From the NCBI RefSeq assembly GCF_900169505.1, contig NZ_LT827021.1, positions 310,001 to 374,000 on the forward strand: 64,000 bases of DNA, in the 5' to 3' direction. Source of the DNA: Arabiibacter massiliensis. Lineage in GTDB: Bacteria > Actinomycetota > Coriobacteriia > Coriobacteriales > Eggerthellaceae. Within the stretch, counting starts at the first letter, position 1. Each line of letters opens with the position of its first letter. Under the pieces are notes generated by a model. It searched no databases, had not been told where the DNA came from, and saw only the letters and a program-made list of their open reading frames with translations. Below, piece after piece: positions 1-12,324 of the stretch. Made by a program: the position numbers and the translations under genes.

Positions 1-207
1 GAGCGCAGGCGCGCCTCGGCCGCCGCGGAGATGTGCGCCTGCACGGCGGGCGTGCGCGAGAGCTGCGAGCCTGCGCGGGCCGGCGAGCTCGTCGCTGTCA
101 TCGCTGACAACCGGCTCGTCGCGCTGTACGACTACGATGAGGCGCGCGCCCGCTTCCAGGCGCGCTGCGTGTTCCAAACGGGGGTGTCTCGTGGCAGAGA
201 TCTATAG
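1..207 (+). CDS. truB: tRNA pseudouridine(55) synthase TruB, C-terminal end (partial)
   Basis: An open frame enters from the left edge and stops at the TAG at 205-207. Its end reads GELVAVIADNRLVALYD, like the C-terminal substrate-binding tail of TruB, the enzyme that makes pseudouridine 55 in the T loop of tRNA. The catalytic domain lies outside the window. The frame overlaps the next gene (ribF) by 17 bp, and a truB-ribF order is very common in bacteria. Identification rests on this short tail plus the neighbour, so it is moderate. Confidence 0.6.
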   Translation, partial: ERRRASAAAEMCACTAGVRESCEPARAGELVAVIADNRLVALYDYDEARARFQARCVFQTGVSRGRDL

Positions 208-1114
208 GATCGACGGATCGTTCGACCATGGGTTCTTCGAAGGCACGTCGTGTGCGTTCGGCGTGTTCGACGGCGTGCATCAGGGGCATCGGTTCCTCCT
301 CGGCTGCGCGCGGGAGACGGCCGAGCGCTCGGGAGGGGCGAGCGTGGCGCTCACGTTCGATATCGATCCCGACGAGGTGTTCCATCCCGAGCGCCTGAAG
401 AAGCTCATGACCAACGAGGAGCGCCTCGCCATGCTGGCGTCCACCGGTGTGGACGCGGTGTGCGTGCTGCCGTTCACCCGCGAGTTCGCGGCCTCGACGC
501 CGGCGGAGTTCCTCGTGCAGACCTTCGACGGCACGGTGCCGGCGTATCTGCACGTGGGCTTCGACTTCAAGTTCGGCGCGCGGGCGCGCGGCACGGTGGA
601 GGACCTCGACGTGTGGGGCGCGGCGGGCGGCACGAAGGTGCAGGCCCACGGCTTGAAGAGCGAGGACGGCGCGCCCATCACCGCCACGCGCATCCGGCTG
701 CTTCTGGCCGACGGCGACGTCGAGGAGGCGGCCCGCCTGCTCGGACGGCCGTACTTCATGACCGGCACCGTGCGGCCCGGACGGGGGGAGGGGGCCGACT
801 TCGGGTTCCGCACGGCCAACCTCGTCGTGCCCGACCAGCTGCGCCCGCTCGGCGACGGCGTGTACGCGGCATGGGCCGAGGTGGACGGCGCGCGCTACAA
901 GGCTGCTGTCAACGTAGGCGTGCCCGCCACGTTCGCCGACCGCTCCACCGCCACCTGCGAGGTGCACCTGCTCGACTTCGAAGGCGACCTCTACGGCAAG
1001 CCGGTGAAGGTGGAGTTCTTCCACTGGCTCCGGGAGATGCGCAAGTTCGACGACGTGGACGAGCTCATCGCCACCGTGCAGGGCAACATCCAATGGGTGC
1101 GCGACAACCTGTAG
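191..1114 (+). CDS. ribF: Bifunctional riboflavin kinase / FAD synthetase RibF
   Basis: Makes FMN from riboflavin and then FAD from FMN in the cytoplasm. The N-terminal nucleotidyltransferase (FAD synthetase) domain shows GVFDGVHQGH at residues 24-33. The C-terminal riboflavin kinase domain begins near residue 185, with a glycine-rich stretch followed by FGFRTANL, the kinase PTAN-type motif. I chose the GTG at 191 (MAEIYRID...) because it gives 307 aa, the usual family length. An upstream in-frame ATG at 137 would add 18 low-complexity residues that lie inside truB. It overlaps truB by 17 bp and is probably co-transcribed. FMN and FAD supply is relevant to the flavoprotein reductase encoded at 46-48 kb. 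Confidence 0.93.
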   Translation: MAEIYRIDGSFDHGFFEGTSCAFGVFDGVHQGHRFLLGCARETAERSGGASVALTFDIDPDEVFHPERLKKLMTNEERLAMLASTGVDAVCVLPFTREFAASTPAEFLVQTFDGTVPAYLHVGFDFKFGARARGTVEDLDVWGAAGGTKVQAHGLKSEDGAPITATRIRLLLADGDVEEAARLLGRPYFMTGTVRPGRGEGADFGFRTANLVVPDQLRPLGDGVYAAWAEVDGARYKAAVNVGVPATFADRSTATCEVHLLDFEGDLYGKPVKVEFFHWLREMRKFDDVDELIATVQGNIQWVRDNL

Positions 1115-1205
1115 GAGAGGGCGTGACGAAGGGACCCTTTGCCTCGCTCCTGTGGCGTTGGCCGGGCGGTTCGGCTCGCACAGGCAATAAATGTGCGAAT
1201 TCGGC

Positions 1206-1233
1206 TTCACATTATCTGCAAATACCATAGAAT
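1206..1233 (+). promoter_or_regulatory. Candidate sigma-70 promoter for hppA
   Basis: TTCACA at 1206-1211 and TAGAAT at 1228-1233, with a 16-bp spacer, lie about 80 bp upstream of the pyrophosphatase start. The same -35/-10 hexamers with 17-bp spacing precede the tRNA-Leu gene in this window, which supports the reading. No experimental start site is known. Confidence 0.45.
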
Positions 1234-1314
1234 AAGGCAGTTGCGACTTTCCCGCCCAGAATGCCCGGCGCAAAGGTCGCACGTTTCGTATTCGGTCGGA
1301 ACAAGGAGGAATCA

Positions 1315-3435
<2,121 letters not shown>

Positions 3436-3461
3436 GCGCTGGGCGCAGAACTTAGCATTGA

Positions 3462-3497
3462 AGCGCGGGCTCCGGGAAGCCGGGGTCCGCGCTTTTC
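3462..3497 (+). terminator. Rho-independent terminator after hppA
   Basis: A 14-bp stem (3462-3475 with 3480-3493, including two G-T pairs), a GAAG tetraloop, and a short T run directly after the stem. It lies 26 bp downstream of the hppA stop. Confidence 0.8.
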
Positions 3498-3580
3498 TGC
3501 GTGCCGAGCATGCGCACATCTCAAACGAGTTAAAGCCCCGAGTGCGCCCTCATGGCGAGAGGATTATCGTGGCGCGATTT

Positions 3581-3792
3581 TGCAATGTCGTCGAGTTATG
3601 CGCCCTCGCGTCGCGGAAAGGGCCCTAAACCTGCAATGTCGTCGAGTTATGCTCCTTCTCAGAGAGCGTTTGCGGACTTGCGAAGTTCTGTAGAAAACGC
3701 CCACCTGGGAAAACGAAAGGCTTCTTGCTCGCGCTTGTTCCTGTCGAGCTTGAAACCCGTTGCGCGAGGGTGCATAACTCAACGACATTGCA
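3581..3792. repeat. Composite intergenic repeat, copy 1 (two direct arms plus one inverted arm)
   Basis: Two direct copies of a roughly 25-bp arm (core GTCGTCGAGTTATGC) start at 3581 and 3632. They are separated by a GAAAGGGCCC-type spacer. A third arm at 3762-3792 is inverted. The first arm and the inverted arm can pair over about 30 bp, enclosing roughly 150 nt. An element with the same order, spacer and total length occurs at 56644-56854. No gene is visible between hppA and gdhA. The open frames here, with repeated SSSYAPS or HNSTTL peptides, are products of the repeat and not credible proteins. Function is unknown. Confidence 0.8.
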
Positions 3793-3810
3793 TGGAGAGC
3801 TGTTTTGGAA

Positions 3811-3845
3811 CGTAAAAAGGAAAGCCCGCGGCATGCGCGGGCTTT
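3811..3845 (-). terminator. Rho-independent terminator after gdhA
   Basis: On the minus strand a 10-bp stem AAAGCCCGCG/CGCGGGCTTT (3836-3845 with 3821-3830) with a 5-nt loop is followed by CCTTTTTAC. It lies about 30 bp beyond the gdhA stop. Confidence 0.85.
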
Positions 3846-3877
3846 CTCTTGGAAGCCGGAGGGCTTTCCAGTGCGCC

Positions 3878-6808
<2,931 letters not shown>

Positions 6809-6822
<14 letters not shown>

Positions 6823-7909
6823 CGACGAGGGACCCGGCATGCGGATGCTAGCCCGCCGGGCGCGCGTCGTCGCGCTGGTCGTGTCCGTGGGCGCGAGCGC
6901 GCTCGCGCTCGCGTTCTTCCTTGCGTGCCGCCACTACGCCCTTTCGCAGGGCCTCGACCTGCGCAACGTCGTCTACGAGATTCCTTCGGTCTGCATCCTT
7001 CTGACCTGCTTCGTCGTGATTCCGATCGTGGCCGTGGGGGCGGCGAGGTGCCCGAGTAAGGACTACCAGGTGACAGGCTGCGCGGTTCTCTGCGCGCTCG
7101 CGCTGATGGTCGCGCTGTTCTTCACGGTGTTCCGGCTGAGCGCTCCGGAGGAGGCCGTTCTTTCCGACGGCACGATCGAGGTGACGACGCCCGTATGGCT
7201 CGACAAGTCGCGCGTGACGCACGCGGTGCCGGTGGGCCTCTTCTTCATGCGCACGCTTCCGGAAGAACCGCCGGTTTCGCAGGACGAGCCTCCGACGCCT
7301 CCATCTGGGCAATCGGGCTACTCGTACCACAACACCGGGTCCATCGTCTCGATCGACCCCGAGGCGCGCGTTCTCGTGCTCGCCGTATCCGAGTCCACCG
7401 AGGGCATTCCGGTTGCAACGCAGGTGACGGTGGAGTGCGCAGCGGCCGAGCATTTCGACGTGCCGTTCGAGGAGCTGGCAGTGGGCGATTCCGTGCAGAT
7501 CCGCTCGACCGAGCCGTTCGCGGACGGGGTCATCGTCGCGCAGAAGGTGTTCGAGTCCAAAGCGGAGGTCGACCAGCAGGTCGAGGGCGCGGAGACGCTT
7601 GCCGAGGCGCTCGAGGCGTGCGGCTGCGACTACGCCGTCTCGGGCACGGTGACCTCCGCGATTGACGAGAACGGCTTCTCCTTCCGCGTGGACGACGGGG
7701 GCGGCTTCATCGAGAACGGGACGGAGCTGCGCGTCTCCCAGGCTTTCGTAGAGCGCCGCCTGTACGGCATGAAGGGGCTGCAATGGGGCATGGACGGCGT
7801 CGTGATCGGGTTCTCTGATATGCCGGCCGAGGGCGTTTTGCGGGCGAAGGTGATCGCGGGCAACGACGACACCTCGTCCGATTACTGGGAGAGCATGCCG
7901 TCTGCGTGA
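6809..7909 (+). CDS. Unknown membrane protein with large soluble C-terminal domain
   Basis: I do not recognise a family. From the ATG at 6809 the protein is 366 aa. It has three predicted membrane helices (about residues 19-41, 60-80 and 95-113), then roughly 250 residues of soluble, acidic sequence. Around residue 165 a Pro/Gln-rich linker ([17 protein letters not shown]) leads into a beta-rich region that repeats [17 protein letters not shown] and [17 protein letters not shown], perhaps two copies of an OB- or PDZ-like fold. The ATG overlaps the DUF2130 gene by 14 bp; an alternative ATG at 6839 is possible. The next gene starts 26 bp after the stop, so the three look co-transcribed. Confidence 0.65.
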
Positions 7910-7935
7910 TGTCGGGGTCGAGGAGAGGAGGCGCT

Positions 7936-8577
7936 ATGCCGCGTCGGAACGAGGAAGGGCGGGGGAGCGGGAGGCTCGCGCGGGCGGGCTACGCGTTGGG
8001 CGGCGCGCTTGTGACCATGCTCGTGGGATGGGCGGCGTCGCTCGCGTTCCCGCAGCCGCATCCGGGGATGCTCGCGCACTTCGTCGAGGCAGCGGCGATG
8101 GCGGCCGCGCTCATGCTGTGGGCGTCGTTCAAGCCGCCATGCTGCAAGGGAGGGTCGACCGCACTCCAAGCGCTGCTCATATTAGGAGTAGTGGTGGCGG
8201 CGTGGGCGGTTGGCGACTATCTCAACTCGCCGGGCATGACGGAGTATGTCCGAAACCCCCTCATCTGGATATGGACGTATGTGTTCTACCTGTTCAATGG
8301 AAGCTACGGCTTCATCCTGCCGGCGGCGTGGGCGCTGGGCGGCAACGAGCGGTGGTCGCGCCGCCCGCTGCGGTGGACGCTCGTCGAGCTGGCGTTCGCG
8401 CTCGTGATGGGCGCGCTGATCGCGGGCGACGCGCTCGGCTTCCTGACCACCTCGCTGCCGACGTTCGTGGTCTATCAGCTCCTTTTTGTGATGGGTGCCC
8501 TTGCCGCCGCCGGCGTGGTCCAGCGGCTGGCCTGCGAGCTCGCGCAGCGCATCCGCGCCCGCCGGCCGTCCGCGTGA
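7936..8577 (+). CDS. Unknown polytopic membrane protein
   Basis: A 213-aa protein with about five hydrophobic segments (near residues 18-40, 48-64, 78-95, 110-135 and 150-195) and a basic cytoplasmic tail (RIRARRPSA). No recognised family. GAGGAGGCGCT precedes the ATG at 7936; an upstream ATG at 7906 lacks this site. It follows the preceding membrane-protein gene closely. Both start with an Arg-rich leader containing a RNDEG/RNEEG stretch, which hints at related N-terminal leaders or a duplication. Confidence 0.65.
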   Translation: MPRRNEEGRGSGRLARAGYALGGALVTMLVGWAASLAFPQPHPGMLAHFVEAAAMAAALMLWASFKPPCCKGGSTALQALLILGVVVAAWAVGDYLNSPGMTEYVRNPLIWIWTYVFYLFNGSYGFILPAAWALGGNERWSRRPLRWTLVELAFALVMGALIAGDALGFLTTSLPTFVVYQLLFVMGALAAAGVVQRLACELAQRIRARRPSA

Positions 8578-8622
8578 TGCGCTACAATGGGGGCCGCAGA
8601 CCCCGATGGCGAAGGAGCCCTT

Positions 8623-8970
8623 TTGACTGCCGAACGTCCTGACGATTTCCCTTACGAGGCGAAGCGCGAGCCGAGCGATCCCGCAGTGCGAGAGGGCTAC
8701 TGGCGCGTGGCGATGGGTCTGCAGGAGGTCGACGGGCTGAAGCCCTCGCCGTATCTGCGCAAGCTCGCCCGCGAGCATGCGGAGGGCGTGCGCGGCCTGC
8801 CGAATGGGATAGCGCGGAGGACGACGGACTCTGCGATGACCTCGTATAAGCCTTCGGTCGGCGATGAGCGGCTGGTTTATGTCGAATTCGAGAACCATCC
8901 CGGCCCAGGAAGGGTGCGGCGCCGCCTTGGCGGTTTCCTGTGTCGTATCTCGACGGTAAACCAAGATTGA
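8623..8970 (+). pseudogene. Remnant resembling a VbhA-type antitoxin domain
   Basis: From a TTG at 8623 (AAGGAG at 8612-8617) the frame encodes 115 aa. Residues about 8-60 (PYEAKREPSDPAVREGYW, then VAMGLQEVDGLKPS and YLRKLAREHAEG) resemble the small helical VbhA-like antitoxin domain that pairs with Fic-family toxins. After EGVRGL the similarity ends abruptly and the rest looks like untranslated sequence. No Fic gene (HPFxxGNGR motif) follows. I read it as a truncated antitoxin whose toxin has been lost. It could also be a short functional orphan; recognition is from memory of the motif and is tentative. Confidence 0.35.
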
Positions 8971-9155
8971 CTGAGAAGGCGTCCCGCTCGACACAAAAAC
9001 CCGTCGGTTTGGCACGGCGCGCGCCATTCCGTCGCACGTGCGCGAAATGCGACCTGGGCAAATGTCATGAGCTGTACGTCTGAAGGCACCGGAAACCTCC
9101 CGAATCGGCACGCCGAGCGCCAAACCGGCCGCTTTTTGTGTTGTGCCGCATGCCG

Positions 9156-9650
9156 TCAGCGCTCGTCGCGCTGCGACTCCTCCACGAGGCGGCGCAGGTT
9201 CGCGGCGAAGCGCTCGCGGTCGTCGTCCTCGAAGGGGGCGGGGCCGCGCGTGCGGCCGCCCTGGCGGCGCACCTTCTTCTCCTCATGGCGGATGTGCATG
9301 TCGAGGTCGATGGTCGCCAGCGTGTACACGCGCCCGCGCACGCCGATGGCCCGCGCGGCGCGCCCGAGCGCCATGGCCGCTAGGCCGATGTCCTGCGTGA
9401 CCACGATATCTCCCGGCGAGAGCTCCTGCACGATGGCGAAGTCGGCCGCGTCGGCCCCCACGCCCACGGGCAGCGTGTCCACCCAGAACCCGTCGCGCGG
9501 CGTGCGCGGGTCGCCGCGTCGGATGTGGCGCGCCAGGTTCTGCGTCGAGTTGCCCGCGATGACGGCGGGCACCCCGCACGCGCGCGCGACCGCGAGCGCC
9601 TCGACTGTGACCGGGCACGCATCCGCGTCGATGTAGACAGTGGGCTTCAT
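9156..9650 (-). CDS. yaiI: YaiI/YqxD (DUF188) family PIN-like protein
   Basis: A 164-aa cytoplasmic protein of the UPF0178/DUF188 family. The N terminus MKPTVYIDADACPV is the family signature, and GADAADFAIVQ, GDIVVTQDIGLA and an Arg-rich tail follow as expected. The acidic residues (DAD at 8-10, D in GADAAD, D in TQDIG) resemble the metal site of PIN-type nucleases, but no activity is established. The start ATG at 9648-9650 is preceded by AAGAAGGAAGG. It stands alone between the antitoxin remnant and the helicase, transcribed toward the former. Confidence 0.88.
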   Translation of the reverse strand: MKPTVYIDADACPVTVEALAVARACGVPAVIAGNSTQNLARHIRRGDPRTPRDGFWVDTLPVGVGADAADFAIVQELSPGDIVVTQDIGLAAMALGRAARAIGVRGRVYTLATIDLDMHIRHEEKKVRRQGGRTRGPAPFEDDDRERFAANLRRLVEESQRDER

Positions 9651-9765
9651 AGGCCTTCCTTCTTTTTCGAGTGGCGACAGTATACGACAGTTGCCGAGCC
9701 GGCACGGGTTGAAGAGGGCTTTCAAAATTCTTCTCTAAAGTGGGAACATCCGTCCGTTTTTCTGG

Positions 9766-9771
9766 TACACT
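9766..9771 (+). promoter_or_regulatory. -10 box placing transcription start at the helicase ATG
   Basis: TACACT ends 6 nt before the ATG at 9778, and no ribosome-binding sequence lies between. Transcription would start at or next to the A of the ATG, predicting a leaderless mRNA. The -35 is weak (GGAACA at 9743-9748). Confidence 0.5.
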
Positions 9772-9777
9772 GTTCAT

Positions 9778-11976
9778 ATGGAACAGATGATCGAGAAAAC
9801 GATGCACGCCCGACTCGGCTGTGGGGGCGCGGCGCCGCGCCTGAACGCGGCGCAGCTCGAGGCCGTCACGGCGACCGAGGGGTACGTGCGCGTGATCGCG
9901 GGCGCCGGCACGGGAAAGACGCGGGCGCTCACCGAGCGCTTCGCCTACCTGGTGAACGAGCTGGGCATCATGCCGGGCAACATCCTGTGCGCTACGTTCA
10001 CGAACAAGGCGGCCGGCGAGATGCGGCGGCGCATCCGGCGGCTCACGGGCGACAGGGACACCGGCTACATCAACACGTTCCACGGCTTCTGCGTGTCGGT
10101 GCTGCAGGAGGACGCCCATGCCCTCCAGTACCCGAAGAGCTTCCTCGTGCTGGACAACGCCGACATCGACGCCATGCTGCAAACCGTGTACGAGGAGCGC
10201 GGGCTCACGCTGCGCGACATGACGTTCGCGAAGGCGCGCGACATGATAGAGGCCATGAAGACGAAGCATCGGCAGGACTACTACCGCGACATGCTGGCCA
10301 TGCCGCTCGAGGGCCTGCGGCAGAAGTACCTCGACGCGACCACCGCGAACGACATCATCTTCTACGGCTACCTCTACCAGGAGAAGAAGTGCTTCGGACT
10401 GGACTACAACGACCTCATCGTGTTCGTGCTGCACCTTTTCGGGCAGAACCCGGACATCCGGGCGAAGTGGCAAAGGCGGCTCGAGTACGTCATGGTCGAC
10501 GAGTTCCAGGACATCGACGGCCTGCAGCATGATCTCATGGAGGTGCTGGCCGGCTACCATAAAAACCTGTTCGTGGTGGGCGACCCCGACCAGACCATCT
10601 ACACCTGGCGCGGCGCGGACGTGCGCTTCCTGCTGGACTTCGATAAGCGCTTCCCGGGCACGCGCACCGTCATGATGTTGGAGAACTACCGGTCGGCGCC
10701 GCGCGTGGTGACCGTCGCGAACTCGCTCATCGAGAAGAACCGCGAGCGCATGCCCAAGCGCCTCGTCGCCGCGCGCTCGGCCCACGGCCCCACGGTGTGG
10801 CACCATGCCAAGAGCGCGTCCGAAGAGGCCGCATGGATCGCCCAGGGCGTCCTCGCGCTGCACGGCGAGGGCGTGGCGTACCGCGACATGGCGGTGCTCT
10901 ACCGCGCCCATTACGCATCTCGTCCGGTGGAGGAGGCGCTGCTGCGCGCCGAAGTGCCCCACGCGGTGCACAGCGGCGTGCCGTTCTTCGGCCGCCGCGA
11001 GATCAAGGACGCGCTTTCGTACCTGCGGCTTATCGCCTACCGGGACGACCTCGACTTCGCGCGCGTGGCGAACGTGCCAAAGCGCAACCTCGGCCAGCGG
11101 CGCATGGCGTTTCTGCGCGAGCAAGCCGACGAGCGGGGGTGCAGCCTGTACGAGGCGCTCGCGCTCACGGCAGACGACGAAATGTTCAAGCGCACGAAGG
11201 CACGGCAACTGCTCGATCTGGTCGAGCGCTTCCGCGCCTCCTACGAGGGGCGCCCGGTGTCGGAGGTGCTGGCGGCCGTGCTGTCGGAGAGCGGCTACGA
11301 GCGCATGCTGCGCACCGAGGGCAGCCAGGAGCGGCTCGACAACCTGGCCGAGCTGAAGCAGTCCATCTACGAGTTCGAGTTGACGTGCGGCGAGGAAGTA
11401 ACCCTCGAGCACTACCTGGCCCACGTCGCCCTGCTCACGAACGCCGACGTGATGGATGATGCGCAGGATAAGGTGCGGCTCATGACCGTCCATGCGGCGA
11501 AGGGGCTGGAATTCGCGCACGTGTTCCTCTGCTCGATGAGCGAGGGCGTGCTCCCGTCGCGCAAGACGAGCACGCCGCAGGGCATGGAGGAGGAGCGCCG
11601 CCTGGCGTTCGTGGCCATGACCCGGGCGCGCGACGGGCTGTACCTCACCGAGGCGGAGGGCCGCTCGCACGAGGGCGTGCCGCGCTACCCGTCGCGCTTC
11701 CTGCTCGACATCGACCCGGAGGCGCTCGAGTTCTCGAACCGGCCCTCCGACTCCCAGATGACCGACGCGCGCGCCGCCTACGCGCTTACCGACCGCTGGA
11801 TAGCCGACCTCGTCCGCGACGCGCGCTTCTCCGTGGGCGACTGCGTGCGCCACGCGACGTTCGGCACCGGGCGCGTGGCTGCCGTCGACCCCGAGAAGCG
11901 CGCCTACGAGGTGGCGTTCGACGGCCTGGACACGCCCCGCACCATCTCGTTCAAAGTCAAGCTGGAGCAAGCCTGA
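9778..11976 (+). CDS. pcrA: PcrA/UvrD-type superfamily 1 DNA helicase
   Basis: ATP-driven 3'-5' DNA helicase acting in repair and replication-fork processing. The 732-aa protein carries all SF1A motifs: Walker A GAGTGKT (residues 42-48), TFTNKAAGEM (Ia), TFHGFC, DEFQDID (motif II, about 241), VVGDPDQTIYTWRGAD (III), NYRS (IV), MTVHAAKGLEF (V, about 570) and EERRLAFVAMTRAR (VI). A C-terminal tail with VGDCVRHATFGTGRV matches the PcrA/UvrD Tudor-like domain that contacts RNA polymerase in known members. There is no Shine-Dalgarno sequence. The next gene but for a 348-bp region is uvrC, a nucleotide-excision-repair partner. Confidence 0.94.
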   Translation: MEQMIEKTMHARLGCGGAAPRLNAAQLEAVTATEGYVRVIAGAGTGKTRALTERFAYLVNELGIMPGNILCATFTNKAAGEMRRRIRRLTGDRDTGYINTFHGFCVSVLQEDAHALQYPKSFLVLDNADIDAMLQTVYEERGLTLRDMTFAKARDMIEAMKTKHRQDYYRDMLAMPLEGLRQKYLDATTANDIIFYGYLYQEKKCFGLDYNDLIVFVLHLFGQNPDIRAKWQRRLEYVMVDEFQDIDGLQHDLMEVLAGYHKNLFVVGDPDQTIYTWRGADVRFLLDFDKRFPGTRTVMMLENYRSAPRVVTVANSLIEKNRERMPKRLVAARSAHGPTVWHHAKSASEEAAWIAQGVLALHGEGVAYRDMAVLYRAHYASRPVEEALLRAEVPHAVHSGVPFFGRREIKDALSYLRLIAYRDDLDFARVANVPKRNLGQRRMAFLREQADERGCSLYEALALTADDEMFKRTKARQLLDLVERFRASYEGRPVSEVLAAVLSESGYERMLRTEGSQERLDNLAELKQSIYEFELTCGEEVTLEHYLAHVALLTNADVMDDAQDKVRLMTVHAAKGLEFAHVFLCSMSEGVLPSRKTSTPQGMEEERRLAFVAMTRARDGLYLTEAEGRSHEGVPRYPSRFLLDIDPEALEFSNRPSDSQMTDARAAYALTDRWIADLVRDARFSVGDCVRHATFGTGRVAAVDPEKRAYEVAFDGLDTPRTISFKVKLEQA

Positions 11977-12032
11977 AGGAGGCTACATTGTCGCCTCGTT
12001 TATCGAAAGCAGTTTCCGTCTGGAAAGATCAT

Positions 12033-12090
12033 CATCTTCGACCAAAACACACGCAACAAGCACCCGAGGCGTGTGTTTTGGTCGAAGATG
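12033..12090. repeat. Perfect 22-bp inverted repeat, 14-nt loop
   Basis: Arms at 12033-12054 and 12069-12090 are exact reverse complements (left arm starts CATCTTCGACC), separated by 14 nt. Neither strand has a T run next to it, so it is not a standard terminator. It ends 9 bp before the first parS-like site. Confidence 0.9.
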
Positions 12091-12099
12091 CCGACAAGA

Positions 12100-12115
12100 T
12101 GTTTCACGTGAAACA
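12100..12115. promoter_or_regulatory. parS site (ParB binding), canonical
   Basis: TGTTTCACGTGAAACA, a 16-bp perfect palindrome identical to the chromosomal parS consensus bound by ParB/Spo0J proteins in many bacteria. It lies between the helicase gene and uvrC. No parA or parB gene is in the window. ParB binding is inferred from the sequence. Confidence 0.85.
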
Positions 12116-12178
12116 TTTGTGCTGTAGAACCTGTTCTTCTCATTGTCGAGTGAGCAAAACTTTCGTTCGCGAGGGCGT

Positions 12179-12230
12179 TGTCGCCCGAAACGTACGGAAT
12201 CTCGCCTAAAACCGTACGTTTCGGGCGACA
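12179..12230. repeat. Perfect 18-19-bp inverted repeat, 14-nt loop
   Basis: Arms at 12180-12197 and 12212-12229 are exact reverse complements (core CCCGAAACGTACGG), with one further T-A pair outside and again a 14-nt loop. No adjacent T run. It lies between the two parS-like sites. Confidence 0.9.
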
Positions 12231-12249
12231 GCGGCTCTTCGACGGTGGA

Positions 12250-12265
12250 TGTTTCGCGTGAAACA
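12250..12265. promoter_or_regulatory. Second parS-like site, one mismatch
   Basis: TGTTTCGCGTGAAACA differs from the first site only at position 7 and starts exactly 150 bp after it. Both are followed by TTTGT. It lies 25 bp upstream of the uvrC -35 box, so a bound ParB complex could affect uvrC expression (inference). Confidence 0.7.
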
Positions 12266-12290
12266 TTTGTTTGCAAGAGGACAGCCGCAG

Positions 12291-12318
12291 TTGGCGGGCA
12301 GCGGGGGTTTGCTATACT
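12291..12318 (+). promoter_or_regulatory. uvrC promoter, leaderless geometry
   Basis: TTGGCG at 12291-12296, a 16-bp spacer, and TATACT at 12313-12318. The -10 ends 6 nt before the uvrC ATG at 12325, so the message probably starts at the start codon. Confidence 0.6.
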
Positions 12319-12324
12319 CGTGCC

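Noticed and set aside
3552..3834. Short frames with repeated SSSYAPS / HNSTTL peptides
   Set aside because: They are translations of the composite repeat in several frames on both strands; no ribosome site.
9283..11970. 895-aa open frame on the minus strand across pcrA and yaiI
   Set aside because: It crosses two genuine genes out of frame and has a shadow composition.
12033..12090. Long inverted repeat considered as a rho-independent terminator of pcrA
   Set aside because: No T run on either strand, a 14-nt loop, and a sister hairpin of the same loop size next to the second parS-like site point to another role.
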